A stretch of 64,000 nucleotides of DNA from Parageobacillus sp. KH3-4 (GTDB lineage Bacteria; Bacillota; Bacilli; Bacillales; Anoxybacillaceae), in assembly GCF_022846435.1 (NCBI RefSeq), contig NZ_AP025627.1, positions 344,001 through 408,000 of the forward strand. The letters are read 5' to 3'. A program made the translations under genes and the position numbers. Positions 9,595-18,654 of the stretch are shown here, piece by piece. Numbering within the stretch: the stretch's first letter is position 1; every line of letters begins with the position of its first letter. The notes below the pieces were generated by a model. The model saw only the letters and a list, made by a program, of their open reading frames with translations. It did not search any database and was not told the origin of the DNA.

Positions 9595-9881
9595 ATGATG
9601 AAAAAGGTATGAAAAGCCATCATTCCTTCGAATTTGGCGATGATGGGGCGGCATGTATGGACACCGGAAATTTTTTCTTACTAGAGAAGCAAGAAGCTGG
9701 AGCCGGGGGAGAAATTCAACTCACCGGTGCGTTCAAAAATGGAATGAAAAGCAGCCGGTAACGCTTACAGCTTTATGGAAAAAGGGGCGATGTCGGCGAG
9801 AGGTTGGGATTTGTGAAAACAACCATTGAGTTTGCTTTGCGAAATGGAGGATCTGATTGCGTTTTTTTAAGGATGTCATAA
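9595..9881 (+). pseudogene. Broken gtaB/galU (UTP–glucose-1-phosphate uridylyltransferase), internally deleted
   Basis: After a good TAAGGAG ribosome site, ATG ATG AAA AAG GTA is followed by a stop, then KAIIP. This matches the GtaB start MKKVRKAIIP, with the arginine codon CGA changed to TGA. The frame then jumps to SNLAMMGRHVWTPEIF, which belongs to the C-terminal half of the family, and continues through frameshifts as GGEIQLT, YGKRGDVGERLGF and KTTIEFALR. So most of the middle of the gene is deleted and the rest is decaying. The enzyme makes UDP-glucose, a donor for the neighbouring surface-sugar genes. A working copy presumably lies elsewhere. Confidence 0.8.
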
Positions 9882-9977
9882 AAAACTGCCGGAGCGGTAA
9901 GGGAATGTTCCCATGTCCCAATGCGTTGAATAGGGATGAACTTAAAAAACTTTTCACGTTTAGGACGATCACCAAAA

Positions 9978-10313
9978 TTACAGCACAAGGAAAATAGAGC
10001 CGATAATGATGAACAGCACTCCGGCGATTTTTTTTCTCGTGATCGTTTCCTTCAACAAAATGGATGACAATAGAAACGTCCAAACATATGTGATCGATGT
10101 CAGAGGAAATACAACTGTATATGGAAGCTGCTGTAATACGATAATATTTAATATCGCGCTGACGCCATAAAGCAGTACGCCGGCCGCAAAAAATGCAAGG
10201 AACGGAACGTGAAGTCCGATGCGCTGGCTTGCTGCTTTTTTTAAATAATACCCTCCCAATGCGCCGAGAAACGTCATGAAGATAAGCAGTAATAATGATT
10301 TAATCGTCCCCAC
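9978..10313 (-). CDS. SMR/EamA-like half-size transporter, second of a pair
   Basis: 111 residues with four membrane helices, the size of EmrE/ArnF-type small transporters. It overlaps the preceding pair member by 14 bases, so the two are translated together and probably form a heterodimer. With a polyprenyl-phosphate GT2 just upstream, a role as flippase for a lipid-linked sugar (like ArnE/ArnF) is more likely than drug export, but this is inference. Confidence 0.75.
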   Translation of the reverse strand: MGTIKSLLLLIFMTFLGALGGYYLKKAASQRIGLHVPFLAFFAAGVLLYGVSAILNIIVLQQLPYTVVFPLTSITYVWTFLLSSILLKETITRKKIAGVLFIIIGSIFLVL

Positions 10314-10647
10314 CCCCGATTAGGACTGCGCCGGCGACGATCAATACGACTGCCATTGCCCGCATCGCAGTAATGTGTTCATCGAGAAAAGTAACGCCAA
10401 GAAGAAGCGCGAACACATACCCCATGCTTAAAAGAGGGTGGAGCACGGACAGGCTCCCGAAGCGGAAGGCGACAGTCATGAGAACGGCGCCAATGCCGTA
10501 AAATAGAAACCCTAGAATTAAGTTGCGGTTCCACTGTCCTCCTGATAATTTCCAAAACATCTGACCGCTTGCTGTGCCCATAGATGCCAGCAAAATGAGA
10601 ATGATACCAATTTTGTTTTTCTTGATGGATTGAATAAACGCGTTCAT
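10300..10647 (-). CDS. SMR/EamA-like half-size transporter, first of a pair
   Basis: 115 residues with four membrane helices and a family-typical FGSLSVLHPLLSMGYVFALLLG segment (helix 3–4 of EmrE-like proteins, split here by small residues). It starts at ATG 10647 after a AAAGGGAT site and overlaps the next gene. The GT2 gene at 10744–11694 lies about 97 bases upstream on the same strand. Confidence 0.75.
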   Translation of the reverse strand: MNAFIQSIKKNKIGIILILLASMGTASGQMFWKLSGGQWNRNLILGFLFYGIGAVLMTVAFRFGSLSVLHPLLSMGYVFALLLGVTFLDEHITAMRAMAVVLIVAGAVLIGGGDD

Positions 10648-10743
10648 TGGGCATCCCTTTCTTTCGATGGAAGTGAATATATGCGGGCATAGAAATCATC
10701 GAATACCGCTCGCAGCCAAGCTATAAAGCTGGCTGCGTAGTGA

Positions 10744-11694
10744 TTAAGAGACGTCATTGCTTTCTCTCTTTCTCAATTGTTCATATATTCTGTTAAGTTC
10801 AAGTTCATACTGCTTTCGATGCGCAGCGGCAACTGTGTCTAAAATAAGTCCGCAAGCAAATGACAGCAACGAGAAAATCATTAATCCTACCGCTAAAATG
10901 GCGGAAGGAACGCGGGTAATAAACTTCGTTTGAATAAATTCAACTACGACGGGGATGCCGACGGCGAGCCCAAGAATGAAAAATAGCAGCGCCCATAATG
11001 AAAAGAACAAGAACGGCTTATAATCTTTAAATAAGGTAAAAATCATTTTTAACACTTTCCATCCGTCGGAAAACGTGTTAAGCTTCGATTCGCTTCCTTC
11101 GGGACGGTCCCGGTAATCAATCGCCACTTCTTTAATAAGAAATTTTTTATCAAGCGCGTGGATGCTCATTTCTGTTTCGATTTCAAATCCTGGACTCATA
11201 ACGGGCATTGATTTTACAAATAATTTGTCAAAGGCGCGGTAGCCCGTCATAATATCTTTAATGTCGCTTTTATATAAAAAATTGATTAAGTTTTTTACGA
11301 GATTGTTTCCAAAGTTATGAAACGGGCGTTTGTTTTCTTGAAAATATGTCCCGTTGGATAACCGGTCGCCAATCACCATGTTGGCTTCTCCTCTTTTAAT
11401 TGGCTCAATTAGCTGATGAACAAATTCGGCAGGGTACGTATCATCCCCATCGACCATGACATAAATGTCAGCGTCGATTTCGCGAAACATGGACCGAACG
11501 ACGTTTCCTTTGCCTTGGCGAAATTCTTTGCGGACAATGGCGCCATGTTCAGCGGCGATTAATGACGTTTTATCCTTCGAATTATTGTCATACACATAAA
11601 TTTCCGCTTCCGGCAATTCGCGTTTAAAATCGCTAACGACTTTGCCAATCGTTTTTTCTTCATTGTAACAAGGGATAAGCACGGCAATCTTCAT
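10744..11694 (-). CDS. GT2 glycosyltransferase, polyprenyl-phosphate sugar synthase type
   Basis: 316 residues. An N-terminal GT2 domain has IPCYNEEKTIG at the nucleotide-binding strand, YDNNSKDKT, and the DGDDTYP metal-binding (DXD) segment, as in dolichol-phosphate-mannose synthase and CsbB/ArnC proteins. Two C-terminal membrane helices (about 225–250 and 260–290) and a short charged tail follow. It likely moves a sugar from a nucleotide donor to undecaprenyl phosphate on the inner membrane face. ATG 11694 has AAAGGAG 8 bases upstream, so the GTG at 11703 is rejected. Products would be flipped by the SMR pair downstream. Confidence 0.82.
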   Translation of the reverse strand: MKIAVLIPCYNEEKTIGKVVSDFKRELPEAEIYVYDNNSKDKTSLIAAEHGAIVRKEFRQGKGNVVRSMFREIDADIYVMVDGDDTYPAEFVHQLIEPIKRGEANMVIGDRLSNGTYFQENKRPFHNFGNNLVKNLINFLYKSDIKDIMTGYRAFDKLFVKSMPVMSPGFEIETEMSIHALDKKFLIKEVAIDYRDRPEGSESKLNTFSDGWKVLKMIFTLFKDYKPFLFFSLWALLFFILGLAVGIPVVVEFIQTKFITRVPSAILAVGLMIFSLLSFACGLILDTVAAAHRKQYELELNRIYEQLRKRESNDVS

Positions 11695-11703
11695 GCTGTT
11701 CAC

Positions 11704-12032
11704 TCCTTTACCGTAAAATATCTACCCGTTTTTCACATCGCAAGAAGCACAGGACAGGGACAAGCATATCATTTATTCGTCATTTTTTCTACCGTATCCC
11801 CGGTTTTCATTCGGAAATATTTTGAAGCGATCCTTAAATATCTGTCTTCATGAAATCTTTAATTTTGCTGGACCTTGAGAACCGGTCATTGCTTTATCAA
11901 AATGGGTTTTCCAAAATGAAACTTTGTATATATCGCATCACACACTTCTATCATTTTAGCGCAATCATTGACCGATTTAAACAAAAAAGAAATTGTAAAA
12001 TTTACTTGTATCTAGGTACCGAAAATGTCTGC
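11704..12032. other. Intergenic region between divergent genes
   Basis: About 330 AT-rich bases between the minus-strand GT2 gene and the plus-strand leader of the protease. Nothing codable is supported; promoters for both sides must lie here. Confidence 0.5.
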
Positions 12033-12133
12033 TAAAATGAAACAGCAGCCAACCGAGTCTTTCATTTATATATTTAGAGGGAAGAGCGATATATTCTAGC
12101 CTGGCCGCCTTGTGAAAAAAGGCGGCTCTTTTT
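12031..12133 (+). promoter_or_regulatory. Promoter and terminator-ended leader before the SLH protease
   Basis: An extended -10 (TG C TAAAAT, 12030–12038) is followed by about 90 bases ending in a strong intrinsic terminator: GCCGCCTT (12104–12111) pairs with AAGGCGGC (12119–12126), then a T run. Upstream bases GAAGAGC (12081–12087) can pair with GCTCTT(T) at 12125–12131, which would break the terminator. This is the layout of an attenuated leader, or of a small RNA gene. No known riboswitch class is recognised. Confidence 0.45.
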
Positions 12134-12180
12134 TTGGTTGTTTGTTATACTAATGTGGGAAAGGAGGAAGAGGTGAAGCT

Positions 12181-14478
12181 ATGCGGAATCCTTTGTTATT
12201 TATGCTTTGCTTATTAATTGGCTTTATATTCTTTTTTGAAAAAGACGTGCACGGCCAGTCGTTATCTGAATGGTTGGTTTATTTCCAGAGTGAAAAAGGT
12301 TATTCGCTATTTATGGAAAAATACGGAGATAGAGTAAAAGATCAAGAGAAAGAGAAGCAATGGGTAGTAAAAGCTCTGTTTACTAAGGAGGAAATCGACG
12401 AAATTCAAAAGCTTTCCATCGTCTCAAAGGTGGAACCAAATTATCAAAAATCGCTTGCTTCTTCTATTATTTTTAATGATCCTTTTTTTTCTCAACAATG
12501 GGGGATCAATAAAATTGATATATTGTCCGTGGCACCTGAGTTTCACGAACGCAATATTTTGCTAGGAAAACAAATCGCAACTTCCCAAGGTGCGATGGCA
12601 TATGAAGGACAGCCATTACATACGCTAAGCTTTTCGATTTTGTCAGAGGAAGAAATGAAACTGTCCCGTTTATCGGTCACGGTTGATCATGTTGAGGGCC
12701 TGTGGACGCTTAAAGTGATGGATGAGAACGGAAATGTGCTCGCGCAAAATAGCGGCAATTTATCCACGCTAGATGTGTTGTTACCGAAAACCAAAACGTA
12801 TAAGGCGCTACAAATCGATATTCAAGCGAATCGATGGGAAAAGCTGCCGGTTATCACTAATATGACAGCGGTGAATCATGTGCTTGTTGCTGTCATTGAT
12901 ACAGGGGCGGCGCTGCATAAAGACTTTTGCGGAAACGTTCTTCATAGTTTAGGGAAAGATTATGTTCATCCGGGAAGGCTGGCGTTGGACGACCATGGAC
13001 ATGGTACGCATGTGACGGGAATTATCGCTGCTTGTGCGAATAATCATGAGGGAATTGTTGGAACAGCGGGTTTTGCTCCTGTCGACGTTGTTCCTTTCAA
13101 GGTGCTTGATCGTGAAGGGACGGGAGGTGATTTTGAGATTGCCAAAGCTGTCAATGACGCTGTATCGATGGGGGCGGATGTCATTAATTTAAGCTTGGCT
13201 GGGAAAGGAAAGACGCTTGTTTTGGAACAAGCGGTTCAAAATGCGATTCAACATCATGTTGTTGTCGTAGCGGCTGCAGGCAATTGGGGGAGTTCACTAC
13301 AGGATGTTTATCCTGCGTCATACCCAGGAGTGATTGCTGTTGCGGCGGTAGACGAAAACAATCAAATTGTCCCTTATTCAGACTACGGATGGAAGCTGGA
13401 TATTAGCGCACCTGGTGAAAATATTCTCAGTACCTATATTAATAACGAATACCGGACGTTAAGCGGAACTTCCATGGCCACGCCTTTTGTGTCGAGCGTG
13501 GCGGCGTTATTAAAGGCAACGGACCCGCGCTTGGATGACATACAAATTCGCAAGCGGCTATTTGAGTCAGCGGAGGATATACAAGAAAAAGGATATGATA
13601 TTCATTCGGGATATGGCGTGGTGCAAGCAGCGAAAGCCATTCATCTTCCGTACAGCGAAGCGGTTGACTGGTTGACGATCAAAAGCGGCCAGCCGATTTC
13701 GTTTTCGGAACAGCAGCTTCTCGGCATCTCGAAAGGATTGATTGGCAAGGATGTGTATGTATTTATCGACGATCAGTTAGTAGAAAAAAGAAACGTGGAA
13801 GATCGTTTGCTTTCCTTTGCATTGCCTAATGTGCCGTCGGCTAGGAATGAGAAAAAGCTGACGGTTGTTGGCGCGGATCATGCTGGAGAGGTAGCTGCTT
13901 TTGATGAGCGCTGGGTGAATTCGACGTCATCTGCGTCCGCTTCCTTTTCTGATGTCCCGCCATCATTTTGGGCATATGAAGAAATTCAAACGGCGTACCG
14001 TGAAAAATGGATTAACGGTTTTACCGATCATACATTTCGTCCTAACGCTTTGTTAACGCGGCGGCACGCCGTGATGATGATGAATCGGTTGTTTCAATGG
14101 CGACCGCAGCAAATCCGATCCCCTTTCCTCGATACGCCGTTGACATTGGCAGGGGCGGTGCCGATTTACGCTGCATATGGCCAGCGTGTTGTGAAAGGAT
14201 ATGATGATGGACATTTTTATCCGGAACGGTTTGTGACGAGGGCGCAAATGGCGGTGATGCTGGCAAGAGCATTAAAATTAAGCGAAAACTCATTTTCCGG
14301 CACTCCTTATGCATTTAAAGACATGGAGGGGAATTTTGCTTATTATGCGGTGCAGCAGCTGGCAGATAAAGGAATTGTCACGAAGCAGCCGTATTTTCGC
14401 CCAAATGAGTTTCTTACTCGCGCTCAATTTGCGGCGATGCTTGCAAGAACATATCAATATATGCTGAACAAAAAGTAA
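12181..14478 (+). CDS. SLH-anchored subtilisin-like serine protease
   Basis: 765 residues with a signal peptide (about 1–26), an N-terminal propeptide-like part, an S8 protease domain and three SLH repeats (about 585–760). The catalytic triad is visible as D240 (VIDTGAA), H274 (GHGTHVTG) and S431 (GTSMATP), with the oxyanion region AAAGNWG. Unusually, about 115 residues lie between the substrate-like NDPFFSQQWGINKI segment and the catalytic aspartate, where subtilases normally have about 20. The SLH repeats should bind pyruvylated wall polymer made with the downstream CsaB. AAAGGAGGAAG precedes the ATG. Probable role: surface protein processing or nutrient proteolysis. Confidence 0.9.
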   Translation: MRNPLLFMLCLLIGFIFFFEKDVHGQSLSEWLVYFQSEKGYSLFMEKYGDRVKDQEKEKQWVVKALFTKEEIDEIQKLSIVSKVEPNYQKSLASSIIFNDPFFSQQWGINKIDILSVAPEFHERNILLGKQIATSQGAMAYEGQPLHTLSFSILSEEEMKLSRLSVTVDHVEGLWTLKVMDENGNVLAQNSGNLSTLDVLLPKTKTYKALQIDIQANRWEKLPVITNMTAVNHVLVAVIDTGAALHKDFCGNVLHSLGKDYVHPGRLALDDHGHGTHVTGIIAACANNHEGIVGTAGFAPVDVVPFKVLDREGTGGDFEIAKAVNDAVSMGADVINLSLAGKGKTLVLEQAVQNAIQHHVVVVAAAGNWGSSLQDVYPASYPGVIAVAAVDENNQIVPYSDYGWKLDISAPGENILSTYINNEYRTLSGTSMATPFVSSVAALLKATDPRLDDIQIRKRLFESAEDIQEKGYDIHSGYGVVQAAKAIHLPYSEAVDWLTIKSGQPISFSEQQLLGISKGLIGKDVYVFIDDQLVEKRNVEDRLLSFALPNVPSARNEKKLTVVGADHAGEVAAFDERWVNSTSSASASFSDVPPSFWAYEEIQTAYREKWINGFTDHTFRPNALLTRRHAVMMMNRLFQWRPQQIRSPFLDTPLTLAGAVPIYAAYGQRVVKGYDDGHFYPERFVTRAQMAVMLARALKLSENSFSGTPYAFKDMEGNFAYYAVQQLADKGIVTKQPYFRPNEFLTRAQFAAMLARTYQYMLNKK

Positions 14479-14507
14479 AGCTCATCACGCTTGACGTGGT
14501 GGGCTTT
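14477..14507 (+). terminator. Terminator-like hairpin after the protease gene
   Basis: A 13-base stem starting in the stop codon (AAAGCTCATCACG / CGTGGTGGGCTTT, with T-G pairs). The T run after it is short, so termination may be partial. Confidence 0.5.
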
Positions 14508-14636
14508 ATGTCGTTTATTTGGAAAAGTTTGTCGGATTTGGGGTTGCGATTTTAGACATAGTTTCATAGAATTAAATGATAGAGAAAAGGGGGTACATAT
14601 TATTCCAGAATTTTGGCGATGAAAGGAGAGATGTTG

Positions 14637-16151
14637 TTGCAGCCGTTGCGATTGTTGTTATTTTGTTTGTTGATGCTGTTTTGCTACTCTTCGGCAGCCT
14701 ATGCGGAAACCAATTCATCTGCCGCTTCTTCCCAAGGCGATTTGCAGAAAATCCAAGATTTTCACCAGTCGTCGCCGTTTAACGCGGAAGCCTCGAGCAC
14801 TTCCTTTTCAGCCTCCTCCACCGCAAAAACGGTCTTTGCCGATGTGCCGGCTGACCATTGGGCAAAAAAGGAAATTGAATTTTTATACGGGCGCGCGATT
14901 ATTCAAGGGTATAATGAAAACGGCGTATTGCGGTTTCACCCAAACGACAATGTAACGAGAGCACAGGCAGCGAAAATGATTATAAAAGCGTTAGGGGAAA
15001 GCGAAAAGCCTGTAACCCGTGCTCGTTTTAAAGATGTCCCTCCTTCTCATTGGGCGGCAGGATGGATTGAAAGAGCGGTGGAAAAAGGAATTTTTCAAGG
15101 ATATCCAGATGGGACGTTTCAGCCAAACGCTCCTTTGAAACGGTCGCAAATGAGCAAAATTATCGCTCTTGCTTTTAAGTTGTCAGAACCTAGCAATATG
15201 GGAAACCAGCAGATTTTCCGCGATATTAGTCCAAGTTACTGGGCTTATCCGTACATCGTAAAACTGTATTATCATGGAATTTCTAACGGAAGCGAAAATC
15301 GGTTTATGCCAGAATCATATACATCAAGAGCGCAATTTTCCGCATTTGTCGCTCGCGCATTGAACAAAGATTTCCGTCTCCCGGTCAATAGTTCTGTGAT
15401 TGCTACAGGGAAAGTGACTGCGGACACGTTAAATGTCCGTTCGGCTGGAAGCACTAGCGCTTCGGTGATTGGCCAGCTTTCTTATGGAACGGTGGTTAAC
15501 GTTTTAGACATTAATGGATATTGGGCGAAAATTTCGTACAATGGCAAAACGGGATATGTACATAAGTCCTATTTGAAATTAAAAAATGTGAACGGCAATC
15601 CGGTACAAGGGCGCATTATTGTGATTGACGCCGGTCATGGTGGAACAGATCCAGGAACGATGAATGGAAAAACGTACGAAAAGAATATCGTTTTGTCTGT
15701 TGCGCAAAAAGTGAAACAGAAGCTCGCAAGCGCTGGAGCTAAAGTCATTATGACAAGAGAGAGCGATGTGTATAAAACGCTCGAGGAGCGGGTACAGATT
15801 GCAAAAAATAATTATGCGGAACTGTTTGTCAGCATCCATGTCAACTCGGCAAGCTCATCTGCGAGCGGTACGGAAACTTATTATGATACATCGAAAAATC
15901 CGAATGGCTATGAAAGCTATTTGTTGGCAAAAGCCATTCAGCAGCAAATCGTAAATAACGCTGGCATGAAGGATCGCGGCGTAAAAGACTATGATTTTTA
16001 CGTCATCCGCAATAACACCGTTCCAAGTGTTCTGGTAGAACTCGGTTTTATCACAAACAGCAGCGATTACCAAAAATTAACTTCCGATAACTATCAAAAT
16101 ATTTTTGCGCAATCGATCTATAATGGCATTGTCCAATACTACAGCCAATGA
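14637..16151 (+). CDS. SLH-anchored N-acetylmuramoyl-L-alanine amidase
   Basis: About 504 residues: signal peptide ending SSAAYAET, a serine-rich linker, three SLH repeats (about 70–240), one bacterial SH3 domain (TLNVRSAGS…GKTGYVHKSYL) and a C-terminal zinc amidase_3 domain. The latter shows IDAGHGGTDPG (zinc histidine), the second zinc ligand glutamate in KTYEKNIVL, SIHVNS, and VELGFITN with the catalytic glutamate. It cleaves the bond between the glycan and peptide of murein at the cell surface. Start choice is uncertain: TTG 14637 fits the AAAGGAGAG site best (8 bases); ATG 14631, ATG 14619 and TTG 14613 are alternatives in the same frame. Confidence 0.9.
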   Translation: MQPLRLLLFCLLMLFCYSSAAYAETNSSAASSQGDLQKIQDFHQSSPFNAEASSTSFSASSTAKTVFADVPADHWAKKEIEFLYGRAIIQGYNENGVLRFHPNDNVTRAQAAKMIIKALGESEKPVTRARFKDVPPSHWAAGWIERAVEKGIFQGYPDGTFQPNAPLKRSQMSKIIALAFKLSEPSNMGNQQIFRDISPSYWAYPYIVKLYYHGISNGSENRFMPESYTSRAQFSAFVARALNKDFRLPVNSSVIATGKVTADTLNVRSAGSTSASVIGQLSYGTVVNVLDINGYWAKISYNGKTGYVHKSYLKLKNVNGNPVQGRIIVIDAGHGGTDPGTMNGKTYEKNIVLSVAQKVKQKLASAGAKVIMTRESDVYKTLEERVQIAKNNYAELFVSIHVNSASSSASGTETYYDTSKNPNGYESYLLAKAIQQQIVNNAGMKDRGVKDYDFYVIRNNTVPSVLVELGFITNSSDYQKLTSDNYQNIFAQSIYNGIVQYYSQ

Positions 16152-16154
16152 CAG

Positions 16155-16195
16155 GATGAAGGGTGCCCAATGAATCGGGCATCCCTTCATTTTTC
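16155..16195 (+). terminator. Intrinsic terminator after the amidase gene
   Basis: GATGAAGGGTGCCC pairs with GGGCATCCCTTCAT and is followed by T5. It separates the amidase from csaB. Confidence 0.85.
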
Positions 16196-16219
16196 ATTGC
16201 ATCGAAAAATTGCTATAAT
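16191..16219 (+). promoter_or_regulatory. Probable sigma-A promoter of csaB
   Basis: An extended -10 (TG C TATAAT, 16211–16219) with a weak -35 (TTTTCA, 16191–16196) 17 bases upstream. Confidence 0.5.
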
Positions 16220-16322
16220 GTAATGGTCAAAAGTGCTTTTATGGACAAGGAAACAATAGTATAATGAATAAAGTTGAGACGCACAACATTTTTCGACAAT
16301 CATTTTTAAAAAGGTGTTTTTT

Positions 16323-17477
16323 ATGAAGATAGGTATTATTGGAAACTATGGTCACAATAACAATGGAGATGAGGCAATTTTAACAGGAATTTTAAAACAG
16401 TTGATAGAAGAGTTGTCCATCCCTAACGAAGATATTATCGTTTTTAGCAACAATCCCAAGGACACAGAACAACGATACGGGGTTCAAGCAGTCCCTATTT
16501 TTCACCGCAAAGGCCCTCTCCTGTTTTCTATCATGAAAACATTAAAAGAAAATTATTTGATTATGAGAAATCTCGACGTCATCATTGTGGGTGGCGGCGG
16601 GATTCTCATGGATTTGTATAAATGGGACGGTCCATTATACGCTACTCTTGGATTATTAGGACACTACGCAGGATGCAAAGTGATTGTTTACGGAGTGGGA
16701 GTGGGGCCGATTGAAACGAAGCTAGGAGCCTTTTTCATTAAACAATTATCCCAAAAAGCCTGCTGCCTTTCCGTTCGAGATGAGCAATCGAAACGGCTGT
16801 TGCAGGTGCTCGGGGTGAAAAGGGACATACATGTCATCGGTGATCCAGCACTTTATTTGGCCGCTCCGAATAAAAAACGAGAATCGCATTTTGTTCAAAA
16901 AGTAGCCGTTACCGCTGTGCCATATTATAATGGAAAATATTGGCCTACTTCGAATGAACAAAAGTACTCCAATTACGTTACTGGAATGGCGAAAAATTTA
17001 GATCAACTTATTGAGAAAAAGAACGTGGCTGTTACGTTTTTTTCAACGAAATACCCCCAGGATGTGCAAGTTACAAAGGATATTGCCTCATTAATGAAAC
17101 ATAGCGATCGTGTCACTATTATTGATGAAAATTTGCATCCAAATGATATTGTCACTCTTTGTGCTTCCCATGATCTTGTGATTGGAACGCGGCTGCATTC
17201 ATTGATTTTGGCGGTTGTCGCAAAAACCCCAATCATTGGTATTGGCTATCATCCGAAAGTTTATCATTTTTTATCGTTTATCAGCCAGACAGATCGCTAT
17301 GTTTCTGTCGAAGCGCTAGGAATGGAACCAGCTTCGATTGTGCAGATCGTAGAGAAAATGGAGAAAAAATGGGTGGACATCCAGCGCGAAACGAGGCAAA
17401 TAGCTGAACAAATGAGGGAAAAAGCAGGGGAAGGCATTGAATTGCTGCGCTTAAGTGGTGAGAAACATGTCCGGTAA
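16323..17477 (+). CDS. csaB: Polysaccharide pyruvyl transferase CsaB
   Basis: 384 residues of the polysaccharide pyruvyl transferase family. The N-terminus MKIGIIGNYGHNNNGDEAIL is the family signature, followed by VGGGGILMD, GVGVGPI and the C-terminal GTRLHSLILA segment. CsaB adds pyruvate ketals to a secondary cell-wall polysaccharide, the ligand of SLH domains, using phosphoenolpyruvate; two SLH proteins are encoded just upstream. The ATG at 16323 is preferred over the GTG at 16314, which overlaps the AAAAAGG site. The stop overlaps the next gene by 11 bases, so the two are coupled. Confidence 0.9.
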   Translation: MKIGIIGNYGHNNNGDEAILTGILKQLIEELSIPNEDIIVFSNNPKDTEQRYGVQAVPIFHRKGPLLFSIMKTLKENYLIMRNLDVIIVGGGGILMDLYKWDGPLYATLGLLGHYAGCKVIVYGVGVGPIETKLGAFFIKQLSQKACCLSVRDEQSKRLLQVLGVKRDIHVIGDPALYLAAPNKKRESHFVQKVAVTAVPYYNGKYWPTSNEQKYSNYVTGMAKNLDQLIEKKNVAVTFFSTKYPQDVQVTKDIASLMKHSDRVTIIDENLHPNDIVTLCASHDLVIGTRLHSLILAVVAKTPIIGIGYHPKVYHFLSFISQTDRYVSVEALGMEPASIVQIVEKMEKKWVDIQRETRQIAEQMREKAGEGIELLRLSGEKHVR

Positions 17478-18561
17478 AAAGGTATTAGTGTTAAGCAACA
17501 TGTATCCAACAGAAACGGCAAAGTCATTTGGCATTTTTGTGAAAAATCAAGTGGAAGCTCTTCGCGGCCGCGGGCTGCATGTGGATGTTATTGCTGTAAC
17601 GAATCCGCGCAATGACAAGGTAAATGTCCTAACGAAATATATTTTGTGGTTTCTTCGGACGTTGATTCATTGTGTGACAAAAGGCCGAGGTTATGATGTT
17701 GTTCACGCTCATTACGTTTTCCCTACAGGAATGTTGGGATTATGGTATAAAAAATGGTGGAAGGCGAAGTTGATTGTGACTGCTCATGGCGGGGACATTG
17801 ACCGAATGGCCAACAAAAGCGGAAGGATTCGGCAATGGACAACGACCATTTTGCGGGAGGCGGACCATGTCATTGCGGTGGGGCACAAACTTGCCGAGCA
17901 GATTCGCAATGAATTCGGCGTTCCTGAAGAAAACATCTCTGTGATTAATATGGGCGTAAACCGCCGCATATTTCAGCCGCTGGATAAAGATGAAGCGAGA
18001 AAACGCTGCGGGATCGACGAACATGAGATTCCGATTTTATTTGTTGGAAATATTATTCGCCAAAAAGGACTAGTCGAATTGGTTGAGGCATTTTCGAAAT
18101 TGAAAAAAGCATACCCTTCTGTATCGCTCTATATGATTGGCGCTAAAAAGGATAACGCCTTTTATCATGAACTCATTCATCGCGTGAAGGAAGCGGAAAT
18201 CAACGATGTACATATATTGGACGCGATGGATCAGAAGGATGTAGCAGTGTGGATGGCCGCTGCAGAGATGTTTGTTTTGCCTTCACATTTAGAAGGATTT
18301 GGATTGGTGGCGTTAGAGGCGATGTCTTGCCATACGCCTGTTGTCGGAAGCCGTGTTGGCGGATTAGCTTATTTGCTTGGTGATGGGGCAGGTGTGCTTG
18401 TGGAGCCTGGCAATCCAGACTCCTTATTCGAGGGAATGAAAAAAATGCTTGATGATGCTACTCTTCGGAAACAGCTGATTCAAAAAGGAGAGGCGCGTGC
18501 CCAAGAAAATGATCAGGAGAGAATCATTGACCAGATTCTTCAGCTTTACGATCATGTTTAA
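17467..18561 (+). CDS. GT4-family glycosyltransferase
   Basis: 364 residues with the two-Rossmann GT-B fold: an N-terminal acceptor half with MYPTETAKSFGIFV and HAHYVFPTG, and a C-terminal GT4 half with VGNIIRQKG, PSHLEGFGLVALEAM and the sugar-nucleotide EX7E region. It starts at ATG 17467 inside the csaB end (GTGGTGAG upstream), so it is translated with csaB. The pairing suggests synthesis of the secondary wall polysaccharide that CsaB pyruvylates. The sugar transferred is not predictable. Confidence 0.85.
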   Translation: MSGKKVLVLSNMYPTETAKSFGIFVKNQVEALRGRGLHVDVIAVTNPRNDKVNVLTKYILWFLRTLIHCVTKGRGYDVVHAHYVFPTGMLGLWYKKWWKAKLIVTAHGGDIDRMANKSGRIRQWTTTILREADHVIAVGHKLAEQIRNEFGVPEENISVINMGVNRRIFQPLDKDEARKRCGIDEHEIPILFVGNIIRQKGLVELVEAFSKLKKAYPSVSLYMIGAKKDNAFYHELIHRVKEAEINDVHILDAMDQKDVAVWMAAAEMFVLPSHLEGFGLVALEAMSCHTPVVGSRVGGLAYLLGDGAGVLVEPGNPDSLFEGMKKMLDDATLRKQLIQKGEARAQENDQERIIDQILQLYDHV

Positions 18562-18654
18562 GTAGAGCGAAGACGGAATAACATGTGCTGTATGTTATTA
18601 TTTTGAATACCAATTCTGAACGAAGAGAAAATTGGCGGTATAGCAGGTGAGGAT

